A stretch of DNA of 64,000 nt from Takakia lepidozioides (lineage: Eukaryota; Streptophyta; Takakiopsida; Takakiales; Takakiaceae): contig CM060732.1 in NCBI GenBank assembly GCA_030704615.1, forward strand, positions 52,805,053 through 52,869,052. Direction: 5' to 3'. How positions within the stretch are numbered: position 1 is the first letter of the stretch; each line of letters opens with the position of its first letter. Shown piece after piece: positions 37,980 through 46,587 of the stretch. Made by a program: the position numbers and the translations under genes. A model generated the notes under the pieces. The model was given only the letters and a program-made list of their open reading frames with translations, searched no databases and was not told the origin of the DNA.

Positions 37980-38600
37980 AGCTAGGCCAGCCATTGAGCG
38001 GGCCATGGTGACACCTGCAGTTGTCACGTTAGACAACCAGGATGACATTTTCTGTTTGAGTGGACCGACAGGCAAGACATACCGGCCACTGCGGGTCTTG
38101 TTGGACTCAGAGCTCAGCCATTGATGCTGGGCAGAGCTGCTATTGCAGACTTGGGCCTCACGGAGGCGGATATGGAGCTTTGTCCTTTCCAGATACAGAC
38201 GTCTTTGGGAGCATCGGAGCAGGCTCGGGGCATGACACGGCGTGAGTTAGCTATCAGACTATGGCCAGATCACCCTACAGATGGCTCAGTGATGTGAGCC
38301 AAGGCCATTTTGACAGACGCGTTCTTGTACGATGTTCTGGTTGGTGGGGCAGCGTTGTATCCCATGGGCTTCACCCTAGATTTTTGGGCGGAGTCAGCTT
38401 CCTATAGGCCTGGATGGCAGTCAGGGGAGGGCCGGCGTGTGCAGCTCCTTGTGACATTCATAGGAAGAGTTGCGGTTGCCCAGCGAGGCAAGATGCCGAT
38501 ACTAGCAGCATTCACAGGTACAGTGAGTTGGCCTGTAGAGTTGTTTGAGGGCAACGCTAGCTCATTCAGAGGAGTCACCTCCGGGAGAGCAGGATGACAT
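37980..38600 (+). pseudogene. aspartic protease region of the DNMT element
   Basis: Encodes LRVLLDS then, after a one-base loss of the Gly codon context, AQPLMLGRAA. The partner copy on the - strand (61563-61111) reads VLLDSGAQPLMLGRAA without interruption, so the active site is DSG rather than the commoner DTG. A TGA interrupts at about 38295. Confidence 0.65.
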
Positions 38601-38604
38601 GCAT

Positions 38605-39969
38605 GGTATGACGGAGTTGTCTACCATGATTGCTCAAACTCCATTGTGGGGCACGAGCAAGGATTTGCAACAGGTTGCTGAACAACGGGTGCAACAAGCC
38701 TGGGTAGAGGCTTTTGTACCATCAGGAGAGGAGGAGAGTGCGGGGATTGCACCAGGACCATCTCAGTTGTCTCCATTGGATACCACACCTATTGTGTGGC
38801 AGTATCCGGATGAAGGCATTTGTCTTCTGGACTTGTTTGGCGGGATCAGCACCGGATTGGCTGCTCTGTTACAGGGAGGTGTGCGAGTTCGGCGTTACCT
38901 GTATGTAGAGAGGGATGAGACTGCACGACACGTTTCACTTCGCCATGTTGCTCAGTTGGTGCAGCAGTACCCTGAATTGTTGCCGGTGTCTGTAGTTCGT
39001 CGATATCGGCAGACATTTCGTTGCTGGGGACGCAGGATTTGGAGCGGGTTGGCTCCATTGATCTTGTAGTGGCAGGTTGGCCCTACCAAGGGCATTCATC
39101 AGCCGGGCATGGCAATGGATTGCGAGACTTGAGGTCGGGTCTATTTTGGGAAATGGTGTGGATTTTGCGTCACTTGAAGCTTCATCAAGCTCTATCTCCA
39201 GCATACATCTTGGAGAATGTGCCACTGATGGGCGATTCTCGGGCCAGGGTGATGGCCAGTGTGCATCAAGTCCGGTCGTGGCTTGGGTCAGCAATGTTGC
39301 TGGATGCAGCTGCAGTAGGGTCACGGGCTCATCGTCCACGGCTATGGTGGACTAACTTGATGCCACCCGCACTGCTCAAGCGTGCATGACCGTTCGCCTT
39401 TGGCAGTGGTCAACAAGGTAGGTCAACCACGAGCAGCATTACCTACACTGCTCAGCTTCCCAAGATCGCATGCTTTCCGGGATAGTGGACCTGGCCTCCT
39501 CTGGAATGCTCAGTTGCTGCAGTTAGTGGAGCCTAATACTGAAGAGCGTGAGCGGGCGATAGGTTTTACCACTGGTACCATGGCGGTACTGTCTCTTTCT
39601 AAGGCATCACGTCGTCAGGTGTTGGGGCAAACAATGGATCTCAATTGCTTGACCTGGATTATCAGCTTGGCTATGGCTGAGCAACGCAGAGTGCGGAGTA
39701 CACTTCCCTCGATGGTCTCTCTGCCTACCGAGACGGTACAGACAGTGAGTGGGGGCAAGCATGTGAGGACCACGGGGTGTAGGCATCCATGGCACACGTG
39801 GGAGGTGCTCGAGGTTCAGAGGGAGTTGGCAGCCAAGGTGGCGGTGATGGATGAGGTTGGGGATTTTTCTCGGGTGGAGGAAGTCATTGAGGATGAGATG
39901 ATGGGGCAGGATGAGGCCTTGTCACTGACTGAGCAGGTAGGGAGTACTGCTCAAGAGGTTGCAGCATAG
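38605..39969 (+). pseudogene. DNMT3-like C5 cytosine methyltransferase, copy 1, catalytic Cys lost
   Basis: C5 methyltransferase motifs in unpermuted order: I, LLDLFGGISTG (about 38824; binds S-adenosylmethionine); IV, AGWPYQGHSSAG (39073-39108), where the catalytic PCQ Cys is Tyr (codon 39084-39086); VI, YILENVP (about 39206); VIII-like, HRPRLWWTN (about 39330); IX-X, ERERAIGF and RRQVLGQ (39545-39630). The order and the R.R..W.N and GF...R..LG patterns resemble DNMT3 rather than DRM, which is permuted. A 13-bp deletion near 39012 relative to the copy at 59965-61586 shifts the frame between motifs I and IV, and about 85 bp are missing near 39385. The product is inactive. In the intact element it would methylate DNA, perhaps the element's own. 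Confidence 0.8.
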
Positions 39970-40029
39970 CAACCACTGGACGCGTCTTCTACCTCTAAGC
40001 CCACTGGACTTAAGGTTGCAGTTACGGAG

Positions 40030-41480
40030 GACAATTGGGAGCCTGACATTGGACCCATTGTCACCGGAGGATAGAGAGGACGTATACAGCGGTTCCTGAG
40101 GGCTTACAGGAATTGCTTTGCCTTCAGTTTGAAGGACTTGGGAGCACTGAAGGGTCAAGAGATTCGTATTGAGTTGGCCACTAACACGCCAATCTTTCGG
40201 AGATCCTATAGATGCAGTGACATGGAGAGGTCTTTGATTCAGATGAGGACTCAAGATCTTTGGGAGGATGGTTTGGTGGAGCTCTCTGGTGGAGAGTATG
40301 CTTCAGCCACAGTGATGCCAGCCAAGAAGGATGTCTATGGCAATTGGACGGAGAGACGTATGTGCGGTGATTACCGGCCTGTAAATCGTCAGACCAAGTC
40401 CGATAATATGCCATGCCAACACCAGAGGAGATCTTTGATGCCATCGGGCATGGTAAGGTCTTTAGCACTTTGGATTTACGATCCGGATATCACCTGTTGC
40501 CGATCAAGGAGGCGGACAAGCAGAAGACGGCATTCTGGGGGATCAATGAGCACGGGAAGGATTGCCTATATCAGTGGCGGTTCTTACTATTTGGGCTTAA
40601 GAATGCTCCTGCAGAGTTTCAGAGAGTCATAGATAGGATTCTAGCAAAGGTGGACTTTGTTCGGTGCTACATAGATGACATCATCATCTTTAGTGCTACG
40701 GTGGAGGAGCATGAGAGACACCTTCAGGTGGTATTGGAGCGCTTGAGAGCGCACGGATTGAAGTTGCATGCAGGGAAGTGCAAGTTTTTCCACAACCAGA
40801 TTGAGTATCTGGGTCACATGATATATCCGGGAGGATTGGGCGTACAGCAGACTAAGGTAGAGGCCATTGCACAAATTCCACGCCCCACGGATATGAGCCG
40901 AGTTCGAGCTTTCATGGGGTTGGCAAACTATTATAGACGGTTTGTCAAGGGATTTAGTGCCATTGCAAAGGCTCTAACCAAGCTGACCAAGGTGGACCAA
41001 GAGTGCCAGTGGGAAGATGAGCAGGAACGAGCTTTTCAAGAGCTCAAAGCGAGGTTGACCTCGGCGCCTATCCTGACCCTTTCAGCTACATACGGATTGG
41101 AGCATGTCGGGGCTTGGAGCGGTGCTCACACAAGTAGATGATGAGGGAAGAGAGTTTGTAGTGGCTTATGTTAGCCGCTCGAACAACGCTACAGAGGCTA
41201 AGTATAGCTCATATGAGGGAGAGTGCTTAGCTGCAGTGTGGGCCGTGCCACACTTCAGGTGCTATCTATACGACAATCTCTTCACCCTTGTCACAGATCA
41301 CCAGCCACTCAAGTGGTTGATGGAATCAGACGAGCTTACGGGGAAGCTTGCACGGTGGGCATTCATACTCTATGAGTATGACTTTCAGGTTGTGCATCGA
41401 CCGGGTTTGGTCAATCGGGATGCGAATGGATTGAGTTGCAATCCATGCACGAGCCAGCAAGATGACACTGGAGCTCGGTG
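40030..41480 (+). pseudogene. RT and RNase H of the DNMT element, copy 1
   Basis: RT N-terminus GQEIRIELATNTP and MCGDYRPVN, a one-base frameshift near 40410, then TLDLRSGYHL, LFGLKNAPAEFQ and catalytic YIDD (40668-40679), and FMGLANYYRRF. RNase H follows in a further frame: GLGAVLTQVDDEGREF, KYSSYEGECLA, VTDHQPLKWL and HRPGLVNRDA. A short deletion near 41080 joins RT and RNase H out of frame. Confidence 0.88.
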
Positions 41481-41799
41481 GCATGGTGAGATGGACGAGG
41501 AGATGGTGCCGGGATGGCATGCATCTGCCTTTTTGTGTATCTTGGTATCGGGAGGTCAGGTTGGACCTACAACAGAGATGACTGTAGACGGAGTGTCTGA
41601 GGACCCTGAGGCTAGTGATGAGTCAGGTGGTACCAGAGATATATATGAGGATTCGGCTGTGTTGGACTATCTCCGTACTGGAGACACGACAGCCACTATG
41701 ACTGCCAAGGAGAGGGATCGGATCCTGCAACGAGCCAAGAGGTTCAAGTGGGAGGGGATACACCTCCTCCGAGTATGGGAGGATGGGCGGGTGAGGATT

Positions 41800-42720
41800 G
41801 TGCCTCTCCCCACACAGTGTGCACGGTTAGTGCGGCATGCCCATGAGGAGTTGGGGCATTTTGGAGTGCGACGCACTCACAATTTACTGCAGGGGCAGTA
41901 TTGGTGGCGTGGTATGCATACAGAGGTGCAACACATCATGGCTAGGTGCATGGTGTATGACAGGGTGCATGCTTCATTCAACGCCCCTACACCACAGTTG
42001 CATCATTTACCAATCATGGGATTGGGCTACAGGTGGAGTCTTGACTTCGCAGGACCGTTGCCACTAACTATGCGCCACCACAGATATGTGTTGGTGATGG
42101 TGGAGCACTTCTCCAAGTGGATTTAGTTGGTTCCATTGCCTGACAAGGCTAGTGAGGGGGCTGCATATGCATTCTTGGATCGTGTGCTTAGCCGATTCGG
42201 TGCTCCAGCTGAGGTACTCACGGACCAAGGGAGAGAGTTCTTGGGGGAGTTTCAGGCTTTGTGTGATAAAGCCTTGATAGACCACCGCACCACTTCTCGG
42301 GATCATCCTGAGGCCGATGGCTTGGCAGAGAGAGTTGTTCCTAGACGGTGAAAAGGGGTTTGCGCAAGTATGGCTTGCAGAAAGGACACCTAGGAGATTG
42401 GGATCTTTCAGGTGCCTTGGTTAGCCATGTGCTACAGGTTCAGCAAACAAGCATCATTTGCATCTTTCTCACCATATTTCCTTCTCTTTGGCCGAGAGCC
42501 GGATTTGCCTGCAACCATTCGTAGGGACACTGCTCAAGTCCTTAACCTTGACGATCCGGACGTGTGGGTACGTGCATGTGATCAGCGTGCAGAGTTGTTC
42601 AAGAAAGTCATGCCCATGGCTTTTAATAACCTTGTCATTGCACAGCACCGTGATACGTTGAGGTATGCCACTATACGTGGTGGAGGATATCCTCTTGGGG
42701 TTCGGAGGTTTAGCCCTGGT
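41800..42720 (+). pseudogene. integrase of the DNMT element, copy 1
   Basis: Zinc region HEELGHFGVRRTH with CMVY, where the second Cys is Tyr; the copy near 62200 keeps CMVC. Core: LDFAGPL (Asp), TDQGREF (Asp), HPEADGLAER (Glu). A TAG after HFSKWI (42124-42126) replaces a Gln codon, and small insertions near 42340 and 42405 shift the frame. The C-terminal SPGDYIYL segment follows. Confidence 0.85.
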
Positions 42721-42942
42721 GACTATATTTATTTGCAGCAGACTGCTCCTACGACCTTGGATGTCACTGGAGGGCGTGTTATTCTGAGGGTTCGAGAGGT
42801 GTTGCCCTCAGGAGTCCTGATCTTGGAGGGTCGGGATGGCATGACGTGGAAAGACCATGTGCGTAATTGTGCGCCATGTCACCTTCCCAATGTCGATGGC
42901 AGAGTTGACCCAAACTTGGCAGTGGTACCTGCAGGTTTGAGG

Positions 42943-43250
42943 TGCATGCTCTGTGGGTCTACCAAAGGGGCAGCCACCATGCTGGTGTGTGATTGATGCT
43001 TAAGAGGTTGGCACATGGGATGCTTGACACCACCTCTTGAGAAGGTTCCTGATGGAGATTGGTTGTGTCCACACTGCTTGGGATAGTGGCAGTGGACATG
43101 ACTAGAGGCAGCTAACAAGACATGGGAGGCCAAGCTCATAGGAGTCAATACACGAGATCCTAGGCTCAAGTTCACAGGTTGCAAGACGGCAACTAATGAT
43201 GGGGCAACTCTTGCACCCGGCCTCTTGATCTATCGAGTTTGAGTGTAGTA
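42943..43250 (+). pseudogene. C-terminal PHD finger of the DNMT element, copy 1
   Basis: A Cys4-His-Cys3 pattern: CMLC, then CD(stop)C, then GWHMGC, then the PPLEKVPDGDWLCPHC signature of PHD fingers (42943-43076). One TGA replaces the residue after CD. The frame continues past another stop for about 50 codons, including KTWEAKLIGVNTRDPRLKF, so the original protein had a further C-terminal segment. PHD fingers usually read histone H3 tails. Here it is fused after the integrase. Confidence 0.8.
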
Positions 43251-43346
43251 GGGACAGTGGTGGACGACATAGTGAGGCTATGGTCACTATCACATCTTGT
43301 GGCTACCTGGACTTAGAGGGACCTAAGTACCAGCTAGGGGGGCGAT

Positions 43347-43991
43347 TGTGTGGACTAGTGACTGCCATAGTGGGCAGCATAGTGGCAAGCCTAGTGACTG
43401 ACTAGTGGTTGGACTAGTGGTATACTAGTGTGTGGCGTGCACATGTGTTGTGTGGTTTTGGACAGCGATGTAGTTGTGTAGCGATATATCTGCGCACGAC
43501 AGCTGTCAAGTTATTTACCACTAGTGTGAAACTAGCTAGGAAATAGCTAGCATTTACATATTGACATTTGGGATTGGCCCAAGTGTCATTCCACGGGTGA
43601 AGGCAGATTTAGGCCCTAGAGTGGTTATCTTCACGGCAAGCGCGGGAGGCTCATCTTTCTCGAGTTGAGCCTCCCCGCGCCTAGCTATGGCGCCGTAGTG
43701 TGGATTCCCCATGGCGTGGGGTGCACTTGGCTTGACTTGTATTTGAGTGATGAGTTTATGCTTCAGTTTTGTGAGCTTGCATGAGCTTATGCTTGTATTC
43801 TTCTTCTTTATCTATTGTGTGGACTAGTGACTGCCATAGTGGGCAGCATAGTGGCAGCCTAGTGACTGATTAGTTGTAGCCTAGTGGTTGGACTAGTGGT
43901 GGACTTGTGGTATACTAGTGTGTGGCGTGCACATGTGTTGTGTGGTTATGGACAGCGATGTAGTTGTGTAGCGATATGTATGCGCACGACA
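43347..43991 (+). repeat. LTR-like repeats of the DNMT element, tandem
   Basis: TGTGTGGACTAGTGACTGCC occurs at 43347 and again at 43816 (period 469 bp). Both segments end in ...GCGATAT(A/G)T..GCGCACGACA (at 43501 and 43991). Between them lies about 315 bp, including a GC-rich stem-like stretch at 43640-43690. The CTAGTG-rich core varies in length. The first follows a polypurine tract, as an LTR should. Exact LTR ends and the reason for the tandem arrangement are unresolved. Confidence 0.5.
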
Positions 43992-44453
43992 ATGTCCTCA
44001 TGGGTATGGCCAACCATGAGAAATCCCATCTGAATCTCCTCAAACACTCCTCTCGCAATTAGGAGCGACAGAAAGCTAGCATCCACCTGTTTTTGTTTTC
44101 CTTCATGCAGTTGTCCAACTGCAGGTAGAGTCTTCGTGGAAGAGGGACTTTTCTTTTTTCTTCTCCTTATTGCCGAAAGGTTTCAGAATGTCGAGACACC
44201 TCGATTTACCCTTCATGAGAGATTCGAAAAAAGAATTCTGAGATGGGTGGTCAAAGATGTTACGACTTTCGTGGCAAGAGGGCTTCTCTAGTTGGCAGAG
44301 GCATCTTGCTAGAGAGCTAATCGTGAAGTTCGGGTCTCCTGGCCAGAAGTCCAGATAACACTATCTGTAGGCTCCATCCCCGTGGCCGTGGGTGACCATG
44401 CCGGTTAGCGAGATTGGAAGCTGACCTAAGCCAGAGACCATCTTGTTCGTCAT

Positions 44454-44760
44454 CTACAACCTTGGAATAGCTGTTTTCCGATGATCCATCTTGTCATGAA
44501 TGATGCAGAAGAACTTGGACAGCATCATAGCTGACTCATTCCTCCAGCTGTGATAGAGTCTCCTGCAAGACTCCTGAAGCCTGAGGTGCTTATTAAGTGC
44601 TTTCTTGTGCGAGGCCTGCTCATCGTTACGTTTGACTGACTTCTTGATTAGGTCTTTGAGTATCTCACAGTCTGTGCATTTGGCAAACGTGCTACCACTT
44701 TTTCTAACCTTGACATTGGGAAACTGACAGCTGCCTGGGAGATAGGTTTCAACCCACATA
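44454..44760 (-). pseudogene. exon of a transposon-associated protein (DUF7869-like region)
   Basis: Open on the - strand: FAKCTDCEILKDLI, a charged helical stretch, then FFCIIHDKMDHRKTAIPRL. The combination of a CxxC knuckle with an I(I)xDxMDxxKTxxP motif recalls uncharacterised DUF7869-type transposon proteins. An acceptor-like TTGCAG lies just upstream. The rest of the gene was not found. Confidence 0.4.
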
Positions 44761-44795
44761 TTTTATTCGCCTGCAAGACAGACAGGGGGAAATGA

Positions 44796-44815
44796 ACCTC
44801 GTGCGATCGCCCGAG
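44796..44815. repeat. CGCGATCGCG-family palindrome
   Basis: ACCTCGTGCGATCGCCCGAG, preceded by GA. Imperfect arms. It lies just upstream of the 44454-44760 exon on the - strand. Confidence 0.7.
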
Positions 44816-45238
44816 CTTTAATAGTGAGAGGTCTGATACATTGCATAGAAGCAAAACAGCGAAGGTCCGAAAAAATATAGAATTCGAAAAGTGGTAAAAA
44901 GAAGATGTCAATTCGACCTCTGAGAACTGAGGATCCTCATTGTTGGTATTGGTGTCAGTCCCAGTATCTTTTTGAATTTACACAACATCCCAAACGACAG
45001 GTGTTCTGATTGCTTTTCCCAAAAAGTCCGCATCCATGTGCAAATATGGCAACGACACAGAAGAATGTGCCAGATCGCAAGACACTATAACAACAGATAT
45101 TGCGGACCCGTTTAGCTGTCGTCCGTGGCAACCTCCGCAACCAGTCATGTTGAGACATTCTGCTGTTGCGACGATAGAGTTCGAGCCCTGAAGAGTGAGG
45201 AAAACTTGTTGACCAGTTTGGAACAACGACATTTCCAC

Positions 45239-45260
45239 GAACCTCGCGCGATCGCGCATG
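45239..45260. repeat. CGCGATCGCG-family palindrome
   Basis: GAACCTCGCGCGATCGCGCA followed by TG. The core TCGCGCGATCGCGC is nearly symmetrical. Confidence 0.8.
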
Positions 45261-45380
45261 TATCCTACAGTAGAGATGTTGGTGATTAATGATTTGGCAC
45301 TATATCGATGGACACTAAGAAAGAGTGAAACAATAAGTTACTGAAGTTTGTTTAGAAAAACTGAGGATGAAGATGAAAAA

Positions 45381-45402
45381 GAACCTCGCGCGATCGCCCG
45401 CG
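45381..45402. repeat. CGCGATCGCG-family palindrome
   Basis: GAACCTCGCGCGATCGCCCG followed by CG. It shares its first 17 bases with the copy at 45239. Confidence 0.8.
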
Positions 45403-45576
45403 TTTAGGGTTATAATGATTTGGAAATTGAAAATAGAACTCGGACTCTCGGATTTTGTATTAGAATATAGAACGTAGGTCTGTATTGGTCGAAACAAAAA
45501 TTAGTAGAAAATCAAAGGATCTGCTAAAGCTACGACCCGAATGTACAACATTGTCTACGACTCCAGAACAGAAATA

Positions 45577-45733
45577 TGTCGTGCGCATACATATCGCTAC
45601 ACAACTACATCGTTGTCCAAAACCACACAACACGTGTGCACACCACACACTAGTATATCACTAGTCCATAGTGGGCAGCATAGTGGCAGCCTAGTGACTG
45701 ACTAGTTGTAGCCTAGTGGTTGGACTAGTGGTT
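45577..45733. repeat. fold-back of DNMT-element LTR-like DNA
   Basis: 45577-45667 is the reverse complement of the LTR-like end seen at 43900-43991. It passes directly into 45667-45733, which matches the start of the same repeat in + orientation (CATAGTGGGCAGCATAGTGG and CTAGTG runs). Confidence 0.6.
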
Positions 45734-45891
45734 AGACGGGGGAGGACGAGGAAGTCACTGGGCTCGGGAGGAAGCACTGCGACTGGAGAACCAGGTCTTG
45801 AGAGAGCAGGGAGGAGAGATGGACACAGAGACCATACCGTCTGCCGTTGTTTCGCACCACCGGGACCTCCTTGGAAGTATGCTGCCTCCAG

Positions 45892-46410
45892 ACCCCATGG
45901 AAAAGTTGAATGCCTCAGGAGCATCAAGTGCAAAGAAGAAACTGGAGGTGACTATCAACCCTCTTTACTCTTTTTTTGTCTGTTCCATGCTCATCAGAGA
46001 GGTCGACATCAACCTTGCGTCAACGCAAGGTTGATGTCGACCTCCACAGTGTATGTTTTGGGCATGAAACGAGTGCAGATGTTGCACTCGAATCAACCTT
46101 GCGTTGACGCGAGGTTGATTCGTGTGCCTTTTCTGTTCAATCCCACAAACCCTTAACGCCTGGCAGCCATGGAACTATTGAATGCTCCCGGTGCATCATA
46201 CAGTGCCAAGAAGAAACCATAAGTTGCAATGTGCCTTTCCATGTGATTTTTTTGTTTGTTGAATACCAATCTGAGAGCTCCACAGCAACCTTGCGTCAAC
46301 GCAAGGTTGATGTCGACCTCCAAAGCGTTTGTTTATGAAGGTGACATGAAGCAGATTCAGCACTCGAATCAACCTTGCGTTGACACGAGGCTGATTCTGA
46401 TGCCACTCTC
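45892..46410 (+). repeat. tandem duplication, each unit with two palindromes
   Basis: Unit 1 (45892-46136) and unit 2 (46165-46410) both start with coding-like DNA (MEKLNASGASSAKKK and MELLNAPGASYSAKKK), then a T-rich stretch, then two palindromes about 80 bp apart. The palindromes are nearly identical between units while the spacers differ clearly. It may be a duplicated 5' exon of the gene that follows. Confidence 0.65.
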
Positions 46411-46582
46411 TGCATCTGAAGTCTCGCACCAGGAAACGCAAAGTATGGAAAGTCAATTATCTGAAGCCACCAAAAGAACCCTGCGTCAACGCAAAGCATT
46501 TAGTTGGTTCAATGGACTGTTGCGGTATGCATTTCAGACTAAGCTGCATCCCCATCAATCAACCTTGCGTCAACGCAAGGTA
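46000..46582. repeat. palindrome array, upstream cluster (six copies)
   Basis: Copies at 46000-46043 (21-bp perfect arms, 2-nt loop), 46088-46121, 46286-46320, 46364-46397, 46476-46496 and 46557-46582. The common core is AACCTTGCGTCAACGCAAGG or the GTTGAC variant. Outer arms extend as ATCAACC/GGTTGAT and, in the first copy, to AGGTCGAC. Confidence 0.92.
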
Positions 46583-46587
46583 GATCC

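Larger units (their letters stand above)
35891..43346 (+). mobile_element. Ty3/gypsy element with DNMT3-like methyltransferase and PHD finger, copy 1
   Basis: Order on the + strand: gag, aspartic protease (DS at the active site), DNMT3-like C5 methyltransferase, RT, RNase H, integrase, PHD finger. RT, RNase H, integrase order marks Ty3/gypsy. The methyltransferase lies between protease and RT, and the PHD finger takes the C-terminal place where chromoviruses have a chromodomain. A polypurine-like AGCTAGGGGGGCGA lies at 43333-43345, just before the LTR-like repeat. The 5' LTR was not found; the chromovirus ends 112 bp before gag. Frameshifts and stops make this copy nonautonomous. Other copies: 51919-54976, 59965-61586 and 61878-63121. 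Confidence 0.85.
43969..45599. mobile_element. 1.6-kb segment between inverted LTR-like ends
   Basis: The 23 bases at 43969-43991 (ending TGCGCACGACA) are exactly the reverse complement of 45577-45599, and weaker identity continues outward for about 50 bp. The enclosed 1585 bp hold a transposon-like exon (44454-44760, - strand) and three CGCGATCGCG palindromes. Either a DNA element lies between two LTR copies in opposite orientation, or the terminal repeat belongs to the enclosed element itself. Confidence 0.45.

Noticed and set aside
38605-39969. DRM-type (permuted) methyltransferase
   Set aside because: Motif I precedes motifs IV, VI, VIII and IX-X, so the order is not permuted.
43347-43991. 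Exact LTR boundaries for the DNMT element
   Set aside because: Two 469-bp-spaced starts and several shared ends allow more than one reading. No target duplication was found, so boundaries are left open.
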